Below are positions 1 through 12,395 of a stretch of 64,000 nt of DNA, piece after piece. A program made the position numbers and the translations under genes. Position 1 is the first letter of the stretch. Every line of letters starts with the position of its first letter. The notes beneath the pieces are model-generated. The model was not told the origin of the DNA, searched no databases, and saw nothing but the letters and a program-made list of their open reading frames with translations. This DNA is from Bartonella sp. 220B. Lineage in GTDB: Bacteria; Pseudomonadota; Alphaproteobacteria; Rhizobiales; Rhizobiaceae. Where the stretch lies: positions 332,431 through 396,430 of the forward strand of contig NZ_JANHOI010000001.1 in the NCBI RefSeq assembly GCF_026930205.1. The letters are read 5' to 3'.

Positions 1-148
1 TTGAACAATTATTTATAGCAATTGCTTATAAGCGTTTTGTAAGATACTTAAAAAATAATGATTGAAAATGATTGAAAATGTTGACGATGAAGTTAATCCA
101 TGATCAAGCATAAAAACAAGTTTTGAGTTCAATTTTATAAAGAGTATC

Positions 149-2797
149 ATGACAATGGCAATTGAACATTCTCATTTAGGTGAACGCTATAATCCACGTG
201 CCCGCGAACAAAAATGGCAAGCAATTTGGGATGAAAAGAAAATTTTTCAGACCGTTCAAGAGGACCGCCGTGAAAAATATTATGTTTTGGAGATGTTTCC
301 TTACCCTTCTGGGCGCATTCACATGGGGCATGTGCGCAATTATGCCATGGGAGATGTTGTTGCGCGCTATAAACGTGCAAAGGGATTTAATGTGCTTCAC
401 CCTATGGGGTGGGATGCTTTTGGTATGCCAGCGGAAAATGCTGCTATGCAAAATAAAGTGCATCCAAAGGCGTGGACCTATCAAAATATCGCGGTAATGC
501 GGGGACAATTAAAGCAATTAGGGCTTTCAGTGGATTGGTCACGCGAGTTTGCTACTTGTGATGTGGATTATTACCATCGCCAACAAATGCTGTTTCTTGA
601 TCTTTATCAAAAAGGTTTGGTTGCACGCAAAGTGGCTAAGGTGAATTGGGATCCGGTTGATCACACTGTGTTGGCAAATGAACAGGTCATTGATGGGAGA
701 GGATGGCGTTCTGGCGCATTGGTTGAACAGCGTGAATTGACGCAATGGTTTTTCAAAATTAGTGATTTTAGTGAAGATCTTTTGGCTGGTCTTGAAAAGC
801 TTGAACAGTGGCCGGAAAAAGTTCGCACTATGCAAAAAAATTGGATTGGTAAATCACAAGGCTTACTCATTCGTTGGGCTTTAAAATCAACAGAGCCTGC
901 TGATGAGACTTGTCAGGCATTTAATGAAGTTGTTTGTTATTCAACACGGCCTGATACGCTTTTTGGCGCTTCTTTTTTGGCGTTGGCTGTTGATCACCCT
1001 CTTGCAAAGGCACTTGCGCAAAAAGATAAGGCGCTGGAGGCTTTTATTGAAGAATGTCGTTGTGGGGGAACAACAACTGTAGCTCTTGAAACTGCTGAAA
1101 AAAAAGGGTTTCGTACATCACTTTTGGCTGTTCATCCTTTTGATTCAACAGTGCATATTCCCGTTTATATCGCCAATTTTGTGCTGATGGATTATGGAAC
1201 AGGGGTTGTTTTTGGTTGTCCTGCCCATGATCAGAGAGATTTTGATTTTGCACGTAAATATAACCTTCCCATACAGCCGGTGGTTTTACCAAAAGGAGTT
1301 GAGAGAGAAAATTTTGTGATTGGAGAAACGCCTTATACCGGTGATGGTGTGATGATCAATTCAGGTTTTTTGAATGGCTTGACACCACAACAAGCTTTTG
1401 AAGAAGCTGCAAAAAGGCTTGAGGGGCAAATGCTTCATGGTCAACCTCAGGGGCAAAAAACCGTGCAATTTCGATTGCGTGATTGGGGGATTTCACGTCA
1501 ACGTTATTGGGGATGCCCGATTCCAATGATCCATTGTGATGCTTGTGGGGTGGTGCCGGTGCCTCGCGCTAATTTGCCCGTGGTGTTGCCTGATGATGTG
1601 ACTTTTGATCAGCCGGGCAATCCTCTTGATCGCCATAAAACATGGCAGAGTGTTGCTTGTCCCAACTGTGGTCAGCAGGCGCGACGTGAAACCGATACTA
1701 TGGATACATTTGTTGATTCTTCTTGGTATTATGCACGATTTACCGCGCCCTTTGCACAAGAACCCGTCGACAAAAAAGCAGCAACGGAATGGTTGCCTGT
1801 GCAACAATATATTGGTGGAATTGAACATGCCATTTTACACCTCCTTTATGCACGCTTTTTTATGCGGGCTATGAAAAATATGGGTTATGTGAGTGTCGAT
1901 GAGCCGTTTAAGGGGCTTTTTACCCAAGGAATGGTCGTGCATGAAACCTATCGGGATAATCAAGGGTGGGTTTCACCAGAAGAGATTTCCATTGTTGAAA
2001 AGGATGGAAAACGTAAAGCTTACAAATTGTCTGATAAAAGTGAAGTGACAATTGGTTTGATTGAAAAAATGTCAAAATCAAAAAGGAATGTTGTTGATCC
2101 TGATGATATTATCGCATCCTATGGAGCCGATACTGTACGCTGGTTTGTGTTGTCAGATTCTCCTCCTGAACGCGATGTTATCTGGACGGAATCTGGTGTT
2201 GAGGGAGCACACCGCTTTGTACAACGTGTTTGGCGTTGTGTGGCTATGAGTGCTCCAGTGTTAAAGGACGTTGCACCATGCGCAGGGCGTCAAGGAGCAG
2301 CTTTGGAACTCTCAAAGGCTGCACATCGCACGCTTTGTGCTGTGGAAGATGATTTGGAAAAATTCGCCTTTAATCGTGCCATTGCACGCCTTTATGAATT
2401 CTTGAATATTATGGCTCCGTTATTAAATAAAGTAGAGAATATTGAAGTTGACATGAAGGCTGCTTTGCGTCAAGCGATGGATTTTTTTCTTGTATTGATC
2501 GCGCCTATTATGCCTCATTTGGCAGAAGAATGTCATGCTGCTTTAGGTGAGGAATCTTTGGTTTCTGAGCTTCCTTGGCCTGTTTATGATCCCGCATTAA
2601 TCGTTGAAGAATGCTATACTTTACCGGTACAGATTAATGGTAGGAAACGTGGTGAGGTAAGAGTGGCTGCAACAGCGAATGAAGCAATGATTGAAGAAGC
2701 TGTATTAGATCTTGATTTTGTAAAAGCGCAGCTTGTTGAAAAATCGGTCAAGAAAATGATTATTGTTCCAAAAAGGATTGTCAATGTTGTTGTTTAG
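149..2797 (+). CDS. leuS: Leucyl-tRNA synthetase
   Basis: This enzyme charges tRNA(Leu) with leucine in the cytoplasm. The 882-residue product is full length for a bacterial class I LeuRS. The class I signature HMGH is at about residues 58-61 and KMSKS at about 640-644. An editing (CP1) domain lies between them and an anticodon-binding domain follows. The ATG at 149 is chosen; a second in-frame ATG lies two codons on. The end overlaps the start of the lptE-like gene by 14 bases, so the two are probably co-transcribed, as in other rhizobia. The 148 bases upstream hold a short tandem repeat (TGATTGAAAA twice, about 58-77) and no gene. Confidence 0.97.
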   Translation: MTMAIEHSHLGERYNPRAREQKWQAIWDEKKIFQTVQEDRREKYYVLEMFPYPSGRIHMGHVRNYAMGDVVARYKRAKGFNVLHPMGWDAFGMPAENAAMQNKVHPKAWTYQNIAVMRGQLKQLGLSVDWSREFATCDVDYYHRQQMLFLDLYQKGLVARKVAKVNWDPVDHTVLANEQVIDGRGWRSGALVEQRELTQWFFKISDFSEDLLAGLEKLEQWPEKVRTMQKNWIGKSQGLLIRWALKSTEPADETCQAFNEVVCYSTRPDTLFGASFLALAVDHPLAKALAQKDKALEAFIEECRCGGTTTVALETAEKKGFRTSLLAVHPFDSTVHIPVYIANFVLMDYGTGVVFGCPAHDQRDFDFARKYNLPIQPVVLPKGVERENFVIGETPYTGDGVMINSGFLNGLTPQQAFEEAAKRLEGQMLHGQPQGQKTVQFRLRDWGISRQRYWGCPIPMIHCDACGVVPVPRANLPVVLPDDVTFDQPGNPLDRHKTWQSVACPNCGQQARRETDTMDTFVDSSWYYARFTAPFAQEPVDKKAATEWLPVQQYIGGIEHAILHLLYARFFMRAMKNMGYVSVDEPFKGLFTQGMVVHETYRDNQGWVSPEEISIVEKDGKRKAYKLSDKSEVTIGLIEKMSKSKRNVVDPDDIIASYGADTVRWFVLSDSPPERDVIWTESGVEGAHRFVQRVWRCVAMSAPVLKDVAPCAGRQGAALELSKAAHRTLCAVEDDLEKFAFNRAIARLYEFLNIMAPLLNKVENIEVDMKAALRQAMDFFLVLIAPIMPHLAEECHAALGEESLVSELPWPVYDPALIVEECYTLPVQINGRKRGEVRVAATANEAMIEEAVLDLDFVKAQLVEKSVKKMIIVPKRIVNVVV

Positions 2798-3374
2798 GAA
2801 ATTGCTTTTTGTCGGATTAACTGGTTTTCTTATGCTGTTGTGTGGGTGCCTAGTGGAGCCGCTTTATCATGAGGAAACACAGATTTCGACGACAATAAGT
2901 TCTGTGGATTCCGTTTTCGAGGCTTCGTCTGCAAAATCAAAAGCTTTGAATCTTTCCCAAAAGCTTGCTTCCATTGTTGTTGCAGAACCTTCAGATCGTT
3001 TTGGTCAAATGGTGCGCAATCATCTGCTGTTTCTTCTTTATGGAAATGGGCGTAAACCTTCTGCTCCAGCTTATCAATTGGCATTGCAAACATCCACATT
3101 TACACGAAATTCTGTACAAATAGAGATGGATTACGATAGGAAAAGAGAGGGACGCCCTTCTGTTGGAACCGTGATGGGGAAAGTTTCCTATGTTTTGCAA
3201 GATATGAAAAATATTGTGATTGCTGAAAGCACGGTCAGTATGAGTGCATCTTTTGAACGGCTTCGCCAAGAATATGCAACTTTGCAAGCAGAAGAAGATG
3301 CACAAAAACGTGTGGCCGAAGAATTAGCTGAAGAGATTCTCCTCCTACTTTCAAAAGATCTTTCACATTATTAA
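2784..3374 (+). CDS. lptE: LPS-assembly lipoprotein LptE-like
   Basis: Predicted outer-membrane lipoprotein that would plug the LptD barrel during LPS export. The start is placed at the ATG at 2784 because AAGGA sits six bases before it; an upstream in-frame start at 2763 is less likely. A hydrophobic signal of about 18 residues ends in LCGC, a usable lipobox. The remaining 175 or so residues have the low-conservation character of alphaproteobacterial LptE, including a segment rich in T/S/Q and a charged C-terminal helix. Its place right after leuS, with overlap, is the usual position of lptE in this group. The holA gene that often follows is not here; a convergent transaldolase gene overlaps its stop by four bases. 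Confidence 0.8.
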   Translation: MLLFRKLLFVGLTGFLMLLCGCLVEPLYHEETQISTTISSVDSVFEASSAKSKALNLSQKLASIVVAEPSDRFGQMVRNHLLFLLYGNGRKPSAPAYQLALQTSTFTRNSVQIEMDYDRKREGRPSVGTVMGKVSYVLQDMKNIVIAESTVSMSASFERLRQEYATLQAEEDAQKRVAEELAEEILLLLSKDLSHY

Positions 3375-4024
3375 GCGATATTTTGTCCGGTTTTTTTCCA
3401 ATCTTCTAGAAAGATTTGCAAACCTTTATCGGTTAGGGGATGTTTGACCAGTGCTTTTAAGATTGTTGGTGGAACAGTTGCAATATCCGCGCCGCTTAAT
3501 GCCGCTTCTTTGACATGGTTAACGGTGCGAATTGAGGCTGCTAAAATTTGTGTGGCAAAGCCATAGTTGTTGTAGATTGTGCGAATTTCATGAAGCAGTT
3601 CAGTGCCATCTATGGAACAATCATCGAGCCTGCCAATAAAAGGTGAGACAAATGTGGCACCTGCTTTGGCGGCCAAGAGGGCTTGATTGGCTGAAAAACA
3701 AAGGGTGAGATTTGTTTTTAATCCCTGTGTGGTAAGGGCTTTACAGGCTTTCAATCCATCAAGCGTTAGGGGAAGCTTGATGCAAATATTATCGGCAATT
3801 TTTGCTAAAATAGCGGCTTCTTTCATCATGTTTTCAAATTGTGTTGCTGTCACTTCAGCCGAAACAGGCCCATCGACAAGTGCACAAATTTCTTTTGTAA
3901 CTTCAAGAATATTGCGTCCCGATTTGAGGATAAGAGAAGGATTGGTGGTGACACCATCAACGAGGCTTAAATTTTGTAATTCTCGGATTTCTTCAATATC
4001 CGCACTATCCACAAAAAATTTCAT
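3371..4024 (-). CDS. tal: Transaldolase / fructose-6-phosphate aldolase family (TalC type)
   Basis: A short (217-residue) class I aldolase of the transaldolase family, acting on fructose 6-phosphate in the non-oxidative pentose phosphate pathway. The opening [13 protein letters not shown], the DGVTTNPSL segment (about 23-31) and CIKLPLT with the Schiff-base lysine at about residue 83 identify the family. Length fits the decameric TalC/Fsa group; sequence alone does not separate transaldolase from fructose-6-phosphate aldolase activity. In this genus it would work with the transketolase at 35.8 kb. The gene is convergent with the lptE-like gene, and their stop codons overlap by four bases. Confidence 0.9.
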   Translation of the reverse strand: MKFFVDSADIEEIRELQNLSLVDGVTTNPSLILKSGRNILEVTKEICALVDGPVSAEVTATQFENMMKEAAILAKIADNICIKLPLTLDGLKACKALTTQGLKTNLTLCFSANQALLAAKAGATFVSPFIGRLDDCSIDGTELLHEIRTIYNNYGFATQILAASIRTVNHVKEAALSGADIATVPPTILKALVKHPLTDKGLQIFLEDWKKTGQNIA

Positions 4025-4477
4025 ATTTAGCCTCCTTGTTTTTGCGCTTTGTACTTCAAAGCCTCTGATGTTTTCCCCTATTCTTAGTTATGCGCTCTTG
4101 TTTATCACAAAAGCAAGAGGGAGGATGTGTGTTATCCTATGATAAGTTGAAATATAAAGAGGGCAAAAATGGGGGAATGGAGAAAGCACACAATGTGTGA
4201 GGCATTTTGTTTGGCTGTTAGCACTTACGGTGTTCTTATGAAATGCTTATAATGAGAGAGTTCTATCTGTTATGGGGGAAAGGCGCGCTTTTTTGTTTGA
4301 GGGGCTATTGTTGAGGGGCATGCAATGATAAAGCACGCAAAGGTTTTTTCATAATGACTTTAGAAGAAACGGGGCTTTAAAGAAACGGGCTTTAAAAGAG
4401 ATGCAGTTAAAATAGACTGTAGAGGTATTGTTTGTATAATGGGTCTGTCGTTAGTACAAAAGGTGTTGGACTAAAAG
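4025..4477. other. Gene-free stretch between tal and priA
   Basis: About 450 bases between two divergently read genes. I see no convincing coding frame. TATAAT at 4435-4440, with TAGACT sixteen bases before it (4413-4418), is a weak candidate promoter for priA. No clear hairpin terminator was found. Confidence 0.4.
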
Positions 4478-6700
4478 ATGAGATCAAAGGTGACAGAGGA
4501 CGTGACAGAGAAAAAGATTGTTTCGGTTTTGGTGCCTCTTCCTGTTTCTCAAGCCTATAGTTATGAAGTTCCCCCTTCATTGGAATGTGGAGTTGGCTGT
4601 TTTGTTCGTGTTCCAGTGATGGGGCGCCAAGTTTGTGGGTTTGTGGTGGATGTTGAAGAGCAGACCACACAAGATGGAGAAAAGGCAACAGCTGTGGGGC
4701 GTAAAAAACTACGCTCTGTCCTTCATGTTTTTGATTGCCCGCCTTTAAAGGCGGAGATGATGACATTTTTGCATTTTGTAAGCCGCTATACAATGACACC
4801 TTTTGGTCTTGTGGCACGATTGGTTTTATGTGTGCCGGCTGCTTTAGAACCCGAAGCACCAATGCTGGGCTTGCGGTATTGTGGAGGAGATGTGGAGCGT
4901 CTCACACCAGCACGGTTACGGGTTTTGGAGTTGGTGCGTGATGGTGGGATTTGGACACGTTCTGGTTTGGCGCATGCGGCGGGAACTTCTGTTTCGGTTG
5001 TCGAGGGGTTGAAAGCGCTTGGGGTATTTGAAGATGTTATGGTGCCAGCTCCTGCTCTTGTGGCGTTGCCCAATCCTGATTTTTGTCCCCCTCAGTTGGA
5101 AGGAGCGCAGAGTGAGGCAGCACGACTTTTGCGGGAGGGGTTTTTGTCTTCTCAGTTTCAAGTTTTTCTGCTTGAGGGTGTTACTGGATCGGGAAAGACA
5201 GAAGTTTATTTTGAGGCGGTTGCGCAGGCACTCACAAAGGGCAAGCAGGTTTTGATTTTGTTGCCGGAAATTGCTTTAACTCAACAATTTTTAGATCGGT
5301 TTCATGCGCGTTTTGGAGCATCGGCAGCGGAGTGGCATTCGGATTTGGCGCCACGGCGTCGGGAACGTGTGTGGCGGCAAGTTGCAGAAGGGAGGGTGCG
5401 GGTGGTGGCTGGAGCGCGTTCGGCGCTTTTTCTCCCCTTTGCAGAGCTTGGCTTAATTGTGGTGGATGAAGAACATGATAGTGCTTATAAACAAGAAGAG
5501 CGCGTTTTTTATCATGCACGCGATATGGCGGTTGCACGGGGCTCTTTCGAGAATTTTCCTGTTATTTTATCTTCAGCAACACCATCGATTGAAAGCCAAG
5601 CAAATGTTTTGTGGGGACGTTATCAACGGGTCCATTTACCATCACGTTTTAACGCGGCGGCACTTCCACAGTTGCGGGTGGTTGATATGCGTAAAGGAGG
5701 AGTGCAAAAGGGACGCTTTATTTCCTCTGTTCTTGAAGAGGCTCTGACAAAAACCATCGAGAAGGGTGAACAGGCGCTGCTTTTTCTCAATCGACGGGGT
5801 TATGCGCCTTTAACTTTGTGTCGGATTTGTGGACATCGCTTTCAGTGTACAGATTGTTCGAGTTGGTTGGTGGAGCATCGCTTACAAGGGCAGCTTAAGT
5901 GTCATCATTGTGGGTATCATCAGCCAATTCCAGAAGCGTGTCCTGAATGTGGGACTTTAGATCATCTCGTGGCTTGTGGACCGGGAGTGGAAAGAATTGC
6001 TGAGGAAACACAAAAACTTTTTCCACAAGCGCGATTATTGATTCTTTCAACCGATCTTAAAGGTGGAATTGGTCAGTTACGGCGTGAATTGCAAGCGATT
6101 GCAAATGGTGAGGTGGACATTATTATTGGCACACAGCTTGTTGCTAAGGGGCATCATTTTCCTGGGTTGTCGCTGGTTGGAGTGATTGATGCTGATCTTG
6201 GTCTTGCCAATGGTGACTTACGGGCAGCGGAGCGCACCTTTCAACTCTTATCTCAGGTGACAGGAAGAGCAGGGCGTATAGGGTTAGAAAGTGTAGGATT
6301 ATTGCAAACCTATCAACCGGATCATCCCGTAATAAAAGCTTTGCTTTCTCAACAATGTGAGGATTTTTATAGACATGAAATTGCTACGCGGCAGCATTAT
6401 CATCTTCCACCTTATGGGCGGCTTGCTTCTTTGATTGTCTCTTCAGAAAAACGCCAAGCGGCGGAACATTATGCACGTGCGTTGCGCCAAGTGGCTCCAC
6501 GGGAAAAAAATATCTCTGTCATGGGACCAGCAGAAGCACCATTGGCTCTGATTCGAGGACGTTATCGTTTTCGGCTTTTGCTACAGGGACAGCGTTCTTT
6601 TGATGTACAAGGATTTATTCGTACAATGCTTGCAAATGCTCCTAAAATGCCTTCTTCTGTTCGGGTTCAGATTGATATTGATCCGCAAAGTTTTCTCTGA
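4478..6700 (+). CDS. priA: Primosomal protein N' (replication restart helicase)
   Basis: 3'-to-5' DNA helicase that recognises stalled forks and reloads the replisome. The 740-residue product has the expected order: N-terminal DNA-binding domain, Walker A GVTGSGKT at about 234-241, DEEH box at about 330, then a zinc-binding insertion with four CxxC pairs between about 447 and 494 (CRICGHRFQC, CHHCGYH, CPECGT), followed by the second helicase lobe and the C-terminal domain. Length is normal. It stands alone, with long gene-free stretches on both sides, and precedes the ATP synthase genes as in several related genomes. Confidence 0.96.
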   Translation: MRSKVTEDVTEKKIVSVLVPLPVSQAYSYEVPPSLECGVGCFVRVPVMGRQVCGFVVDVEEQTTQDGEKATAVGRKKLRSVLHVFDCPPLKAEMMTFLHFVSRYTMTPFGLVARLVLCVPAALEPEAPMLGLRYCGGDVERLTPARLRVLELVRDGGIWTRSGLAHAAGTSVSVVEGLKALGVFEDVMVPAPALVALPNPDFCPPQLEGAQSEAARLLREGFLSSQFQVFLLEGVTGSGKTEVYFEAVAQALTKGKQVLILLPEIALTQQFLDRFHARFGASAAEWHSDLAPRRRERVWRQVAEGRVRVVAGARSALFLPFAELGLIVVDEEHDSAYKQEERVFYHARDMAVARGSFENFPVILSSATPSIESQANVLWGRYQRVHLPSRFNAAALPQLRVVDMRKGGVQKGRFISSVLEEALTKTIEKGEQALLFLNRRGYAPLTLCRICGHRFQCTDCSSWLVEHRLQGQLKCHHCGYHQPIPEACPECGTLDHLVACGPGVERIAEETQKLFPQARLLILSTDLKGGIGQLRRELQAIANGEVDIIIGTQLVAKGHHFPGLSLVGVIDADLGLANGDLRAAERTFQLLSQVTGRAGRIGLESVGLLQTYQPDHPVIKALLSQQCEDFYRHEIATRQHYHLPPYGRLASLIVSSEKRQAAEHYARALRQVAPREKNISVMGPAEAPLALIRGRYRFRLLLQGQRSFDVQGFIRTMLANAPKMPSSVRVQIDIDPQSFL

Positions 6701-7101
6701 AAACACTGCAAATATAACAAGGCTAGAGAATGGGGGATTTGTAAGATGCTTGATAGAGAGAATGAAAAGATCTCTTTTCTGCTTTATTAAGGAGAATAGA
6801 GATTCATTATTACTTGCTTATATGTTTGAAGTCATGAGGTTTTTCGGCAGATGGAACTCTTTTGATAAGCAGCATTTTGCTTCTGTTGTCAGATCACTTG
6901 TAAAGCACAGATAAAGAGACTTGAAAAATCTATCAGGAAATGTCAAAAAGAGAGGTAAGAAAAACTGTGGTGATCACTTGCATATCTAAAAAACTGTTTT
7001 TAAAAATATTTTGAATATTTTATAGGAAATTTTCAGAAAGCATCGATTTGAAGTGTTGCGAGTCGGTTATGTCTATGCTAGAAACCAAAAAGTTTTTTGT
7101 T

Positions 7102-7134
7102 CCGAATTTTAAGAGGCAGATTCTTAAAATTCGG
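7102..7134 (+). promoter_or_regulatory. Perfect 13-bp hairpin upstream of atpH
   Basis: CCGAATTTTAAGA (7102-7114) is the exact reverse complement of TCTTAAAATTCGG (7122-7134), with a 7-base loop. A T-run precedes rather than follows it on the plus strand, so it does not look like an intrinsic terminator for either strand. It could be an mRNA stem or a protein-binding site. Confidence 0.55.
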
Positions 7135-7153
7135 GGTGTCTGATTTATTTCAT

Positions 7154-7167
7154 CTGATAATTATCAG
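7154..7167. promoter_or_regulatory. 14-bp perfect palindrome upstream of atpH
   Basis: CTGATAATTATCAG is a perfect palindrome ending 31 bases before the proposed atpH start. It could be an operator, or a small mRNA stem next to the ribosome-binding site. No known regulator can be assigned from sequence alone. Confidence 0.4.
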
Positions 7168-7198
7168 AGAGTCGCTCAAGGGAAAGAGGCGGTATTTC

Positions 7199-7783
7199 GT
7201 GTCGGATTCATTTTCTCTTATACCGCTGCCATTGGTAGATCAACGCTATGCGCAAGCGCTTTTTGATTGTGTTCAAGAAGCGGAAGTCATTGAAAAGGTT
7301 GAAAAGGCAGTGGCATCTTTTTTACTTGTCTTGGATCAAAATGAAGACTTAAAACGCTTCGTGCAAAGTCCGTTCTTTTCAGTAAAAGAGCAGGTTAAAG
7401 TGATGCGTTCTGTCTTTGAGTGCATGAAGTTTGATGATAAGAGTGCCGGTCAGATTTTTGGTGATTTTTTGCGCGTTGTCGTAGTAAACCGTCGGCTTGG
7501 TGCTTTGTCTGGTATTTTACATGCTTTTCAACGTCGTGTTGCTCTTTCTCGTAGAGAAAATTCGGCGCAGATTGTTTCTGCTCATCCGTTGAGTTCTCAA
7601 CAAGAACAAGAATTGCGCGTGGCTTTGGAAGGTGTTGTTGGGGGGAAAATTTTGCTATACACCCTTGTGGATCCAACAATTCTTGGTGGATTGGTCATTC
7701 GTGTGGGGTCGTCTCAGATTGATACGTCTCTTGCAACAAAATTGTCTTCACTTAAGCTTGCATTGAAAAAAGAGGTCAGTTGA
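7199..7783 (+). CDS. atpH: ATP synthase F1 delta subunit
   Basis: Stator subunit that ties the F1 head to the peripheral stalk at the inner membrane. The reading frame is open from 7097, but the family begins near the segment [13 protein letters not shown]. The GTG at 7199 is therefore chosen, with GGAAAGAGG (7181-7189) nine bases before it, giving 194 residues, the normal length. The C-terminal region ([16 protein letters not shown]) carries the family's conserved Gly-Gly-hydrophobic segment. It is the first gene of atpHAGDC, and its stop overlaps the atpA start by one base (TGATG). Confidence 0.94.
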   Translation: MSDSFSLIPLPLVDQRYAQALFDCVQEAEVIEKVEKAVASFLLVLDQNEDLKRFVQSPFFSVKEQVKVMRSVFECMKFDDKSAGQIFGDFLRVVVVNRRLGALSGILHAFQRRVALSRRENSAQIVSAHPLSSQQEQELRVALEGVVGGKILLYTLVDPTILGGLVIRVGSSQIDTSLATKLSSLKLALKKEVS

Positions 7784-9318
7784 TGGATATTAGACCATCT
7801 GAAATTTCAAAAATTCTCAAAGAGCAAATCAGAAACTTTGACCAAAAGGCTGAAGTTTCAGAGATTGGTTGGGTTTTGTCTGTGGGAGATGGTATCGCCC
7901 GCGTTTACGGTTTGGATAATGTCCAAGCAGGGGAAATGGTTTCCTTTTCAAATGGCGTGCGCGGAATGGCACTGAATTTGGAAATCGATAATGTCGGGGT
8001 GGTGATTTTCGGATCAGATCGTGATATTCGCGAAGGTGATACCGTTAAACGGTTAGGCACTATTGTTGATGTTCCTGTTGGTCCTGCACTCCTTGGCCGT
8101 GTTGTTGATGCATTGGGAAATCCTATAGACGGTAAGGGACCTCTTAAAGAAACAGAACGTCGTCGTGTGGATGTTAAGGCTCCGGGAATTATTCCACGTC
8201 AGTCAGTACATGAGCCAATGTCTACCGGATTGAAAGCTATTGATGCACTCATTCCTATCGGACGGGGACAGCGTGAATTGGTGATTGGAGATCGGCAAAC
8301 GGGAAAAACCGCGATTTTGCTCGATACATTTTTAAATCAAAAGCCATTCCACGAAAAAGGTGCTGGAAAAGACCAAGATAAAGTCTATTGTATCTATGTT
8401 GCCATTGGTCAAAAACGTTCAACCGTGGCGCAATTTGTTAAAGTTTTGGAAGAGCGTGGTGCGCTTGAATATTCAATCATTGTTGCGGCTACCGCTTCTG
8501 ATCCTGCTCCATTGCAATTTATCGCACCTCTTGCGGGATGTGCAATGGGCGAATATTTCCGTGACAATGGTCAACATGCTTTGATTGGATATGATGATCT
8601 TTCCAAACAAGCGGTTGCTTATCGCCAAATGTCCCTTTTGCTCCGTCGTCCGCCTGGTCGTGAAGCTTATCCTGGGGATGTTTTCTATCTCCATTCGCGC
8701 CTTTTGGAACGGGCTGCAAAGCTCAATGCTGAAAATGGTTCTGGATCTTTGACAGCGTTGCCTGTTATTGAAACACAGGCAAATGATGTTTCTGCTTATA
8801 TTCCTACTAATGTGATTTCAATCACCGATGGGCAGATTTTTCTGGAAACCAATTTATTCTATCAGGGAATTCGTCCTGCTGTAAATGTTGGTCTTTCTGT
8901 CTCGCGTGTTGGTTCTGCTGCACAGATTAAGGCGATGAAGCAGGTTGCTGGTTCCATCAAAGGTGAATTGGCACAATATCGCGAAATGGCAGCTTTTGCG
9001 CAATTTGGTTCCGATTTGGATGCCTCAACGCAGCGTCTTTTAAATCGTGGAGCGCGTTTGACAGAATTGTTAAAGCAGCCGCAATTTTCTCCGCTCAAAA
9101 CGGAGGAACAGGTGGTTGTGATTTTTGCCGGTGTGAATGGTTATCTTGATTCCTTGGCGGTTTCTGATGTTTCTCGATTTGAGCAGGGGCTGTTGACTCT
9201 CTTCCGGAGTGATCACCAAGATCTCTTGAAGTCCATTGCAGATCAAAAACAGATAACCGATGAACTTAAGGAAAAGTTGACTACTGTTCTTAAAAGTTAT
9301 GCGAAGAATTTTTCATAA
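7783..9318 (+). CDS. atpA: ATP synthase F1 alpha subunit
   Basis: Non-catalytic nucleotide-binding subunit of F1, three per complex. The Walker A motif GDRQTGKT is at about 169-176, and the alpha-specific visible segment [20 protein letters not shown] follows. Length is 511 residues, as expected. The start is the ATG at 7783 that overlaps the atpH stop codon; a TTG one codon earlier is also in frame but unlikely. Spacing and order (H-A-G-D-C) show a single operon; the Fo genes are not in the window, as is usual in rhizobia, where F1 and Fo are split. Confidence 0.97.
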   Translation: MDIRPSEISKILKEQIRNFDQKAEVSEIGWVLSVGDGIARVYGLDNVQAGEMVSFSNGVRGMALNLEIDNVGVVIFGSDRDIREGDTVKRLGTIVDVPVGPALLGRVVDALGNPIDGKGPLKETERRRVDVKAPGIIPRQSVHEPMSTGLKAIDALIPIGRGQRELVIGDRQTGKTAILLDTFLNQKPFHEKGAGKDQDKVYCIYVAIGQKRSTVAQFVKVLEERGALEYSIIVAATASDPAPLQFIAPLAGCAMGEYFRDNGQHALIGYDDLSKQAVAYRQMSLLLRRPPGREAYPGDVFYLHSRLLERAAKLNAENGSGSLTALPVIETQANDVSAYIPTNVISITDGQIFLETNLFYQGIRPAVNVGLSVSRVGSAAQIKAMKQVAGSIKGELAQYREMAAFAQFGSDLDASTQRLLNRGARLTELLKQPQFSPLKTEEQVVVIFAGVNGYLDSLAVSDVSRFEQGLLTLFRSDHQDLLKSIADQKQITDELKEKLTTVLKSYAKNFS

Positions 9319-9338
9319 TGAATTGATGGAATGCTTGA

Positions 9339-10250
9339 ATGGCGTCGTTGAAGGATCTGAGAGACCGTATCGCCTCGGTTAAGGCAACCCAGAAGATTAC
9401 AAAAGCTATGCAAATGGTTGCAGCAGCAAGGTTGCACCGTGCGCAAGAGGCAGCTGAATCTGCACGCCCTTATGCTACGCGGCTGGCTGCTATTTTGGCC
9501 AATGTTGCTGCTGATGTTGATGGGATTGATGCGCCCCCTCTTATGCGTGGGACTGGTCGAGATGATGTGCATCTTTTGGTGGTCTGTACCGCTGAGCGCG
9601 GATTATGTGGTGCTTTTAATGTGCAAATTGCCCGTTGTGCGCGCGAAAAGATTAAGACACTCCTTGCGGCCGGTAAAATCGTCAAAATTTTGACCGTGGG
9701 TAAAAAGGGAGCAGATATTTTATCACGCGATTACAAAGCGTTGATGATTGGTCACATTGATTTGCATTCTGTAAAACGTATTGGTTTTGCCGAAGCAGTG
9801 ATGATTAGCCAGCGGGTTGTTGATTTATTCAATGAGGGCGCATTCGATGTGTGTACGCTGTTTTACTCTGAGTTTGTTTCGGTGATCAATCAACGTCCAA
9901 CCGTTTTTGGTTTGATCCCCATGATTCCTCCAAAAGAACCTCTTGAGACAAAAGAGACTGTTGGGAAGAATGATAAAAACGCAGATCTACAATCCATTGT
10001 TTATGAATATGAGCCTGATGCTGCTTCTCTTTTGGATACGCTTGTGCCGCGCAATCTTTCCGTGCAAATCTTTCGGGCTTTGCTGGAAAATGTCGCGGGT
10101 GAAATGGGCGCAAAGATGACAGCTATGGACAATGCGTCCCGTAATGCGGGTGAAATGATTAATAAATTGACGGTGGCTTATAATCGTCAGCGTCAAGCAC
10201 AAATCACGACAGAGTTGATCGAAATTATTGCGGGCGCAGAAGCGCTTTAA
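9339..10250 (+). CDS. atpG: ATP synthase F1 gamma subunit
   Basis: Central rotor shaft of F1. The N-terminal coiled-coil segment ([21 protein letters not shown]) and the C-terminal helix ([16 protein letters not shown] ... [15 protein letters not shown]) are the two conserved ends of the family. At 303 residues it is slightly longer than the usual 287-292, because of a lysine- and glutamate-rich insertion around residues 200-220 ([16 protein letters not shown]). It lies 20 bases after atpA and 19 before atpD. Confidence 0.96.
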   Translation: MASLKDLRDRIASVKATQKITKAMQMVAAARLHRAQEAAESARPYATRLAAILANVAADVDGIDAPPLMRGTGRDDVHLLVVCTAERGLCGAFNVQIARCAREKIKTLLAAGKIVKILTVGKKGADILSRDYKALMIGHIDLHSVKRIGFAEAVMISQRVVDLFNEGAFDVCTLFYSEFVSVINQRPTVFGLIPMIPPKEPLETKETVGKNDKNADLQSIVYEYEPDAASLLDTLVPRNLSVQIFRALLENVAGEMGAKMTAMDNASRNAGEMINKLTVAYNRQRQAQITTELIEIIAGAEAL

Positions 10251-10263
10251 ACGGAAAAGGTAG

Positions 10264-11886
<1,623 letters not shown>

Positions 11887-11958
11887 AAAGAAGTCTGTAA
11901 CGAGTGCTTGTTGTAGGAAGGACAAGAGGTCTTTGTATCGAGCTTCGTGGAGGATAGT

Positions 11959-12372
11959 GTGGAAAACAATGGGGTAGAGTGTTTTTTATTTGAGCTTGTA
12001 TCACCTGAAAAGCTCGTGTTTTCAGAACAGGTGGTCTCTGTTGTTCTTCCTTCAGCATCAGGAACTCTAACAGTGATGGCACATCATGCGCCTTTGGTAG
12101 CAAGCATTGTTTTGGGGAGTGTTCGTGTTCTTACTTCTTCAGGAGAAAAGCTGTTTGCTGTTTGTGGGGGCGTTGCAAATATTACCTTTTCGGGTTGTTC
12201 ACTTTTGGTAGAAAAAGTGGTGGCAGTTGAACATCTTTCTTTTGATGCTTTGGAACAGCAGATTTTGCAGGTTCGAGCAACATTAGAAGGCGTTTCAAGT
12301 GATGAGGAAAATCGTAAAGTAGAAGAGTTTTTTCATCAACTGGCAGCTGGTGCTGGGGTGATAGAGGCGTAA
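11959..12372 (+). CDS. atpC: ATP synthase F1 epsilon subunit
   Basis: Small rotor subunit that can inhibit ATP hydrolysis. The frame is open from a GTG at 11947. The GTG at 11959 is preferred because GGAGGA (11949-11954) lies just before it, giving 137 residues. The N-terminal beta-sandwich is clear (FELVSPEKLVFSEQVVSVVLP, GTLTVMAHHAPLVASI); the C-terminal helical hairpin is short and poorly conserved, as in other alphaproteobacteria. It is the last gene of the F1 operon; an efflux gene follows after 23 bases and may be read through. Confidence 0.93.
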   Translation: MENNGVECFLFELVSPEKLVFSEQVVSVVLPSASGTLTVMAHHAPLVASIVLGSVRVLTSSGEKLFAVCGGVANITFSGCSLLVEKVVAVEHLSFDALEQQILQVRATLEGVSSDEENRKVEEFFHQLAAGAGVIEA

Positions 12373-12395
12373 AGGATTATACAGGAAAAGGCGAC

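Larger units (their letters stand above)
6701..7198. other. Leader region of the ATP synthase operon
   Basis: About 500 bases with no supported gene. It probably holds the atp promoter and a long 5' untranslated region. Two symmetrical elements close to atpH are listed separately (7102-7134 and 7154-7167). Confidence 0.5.

Noticed and set aside
180..497. Open frames overlapping leuS on both strands
   Set aside because: They lie within a certain gene and show no family features; shadows of the leuS frame.
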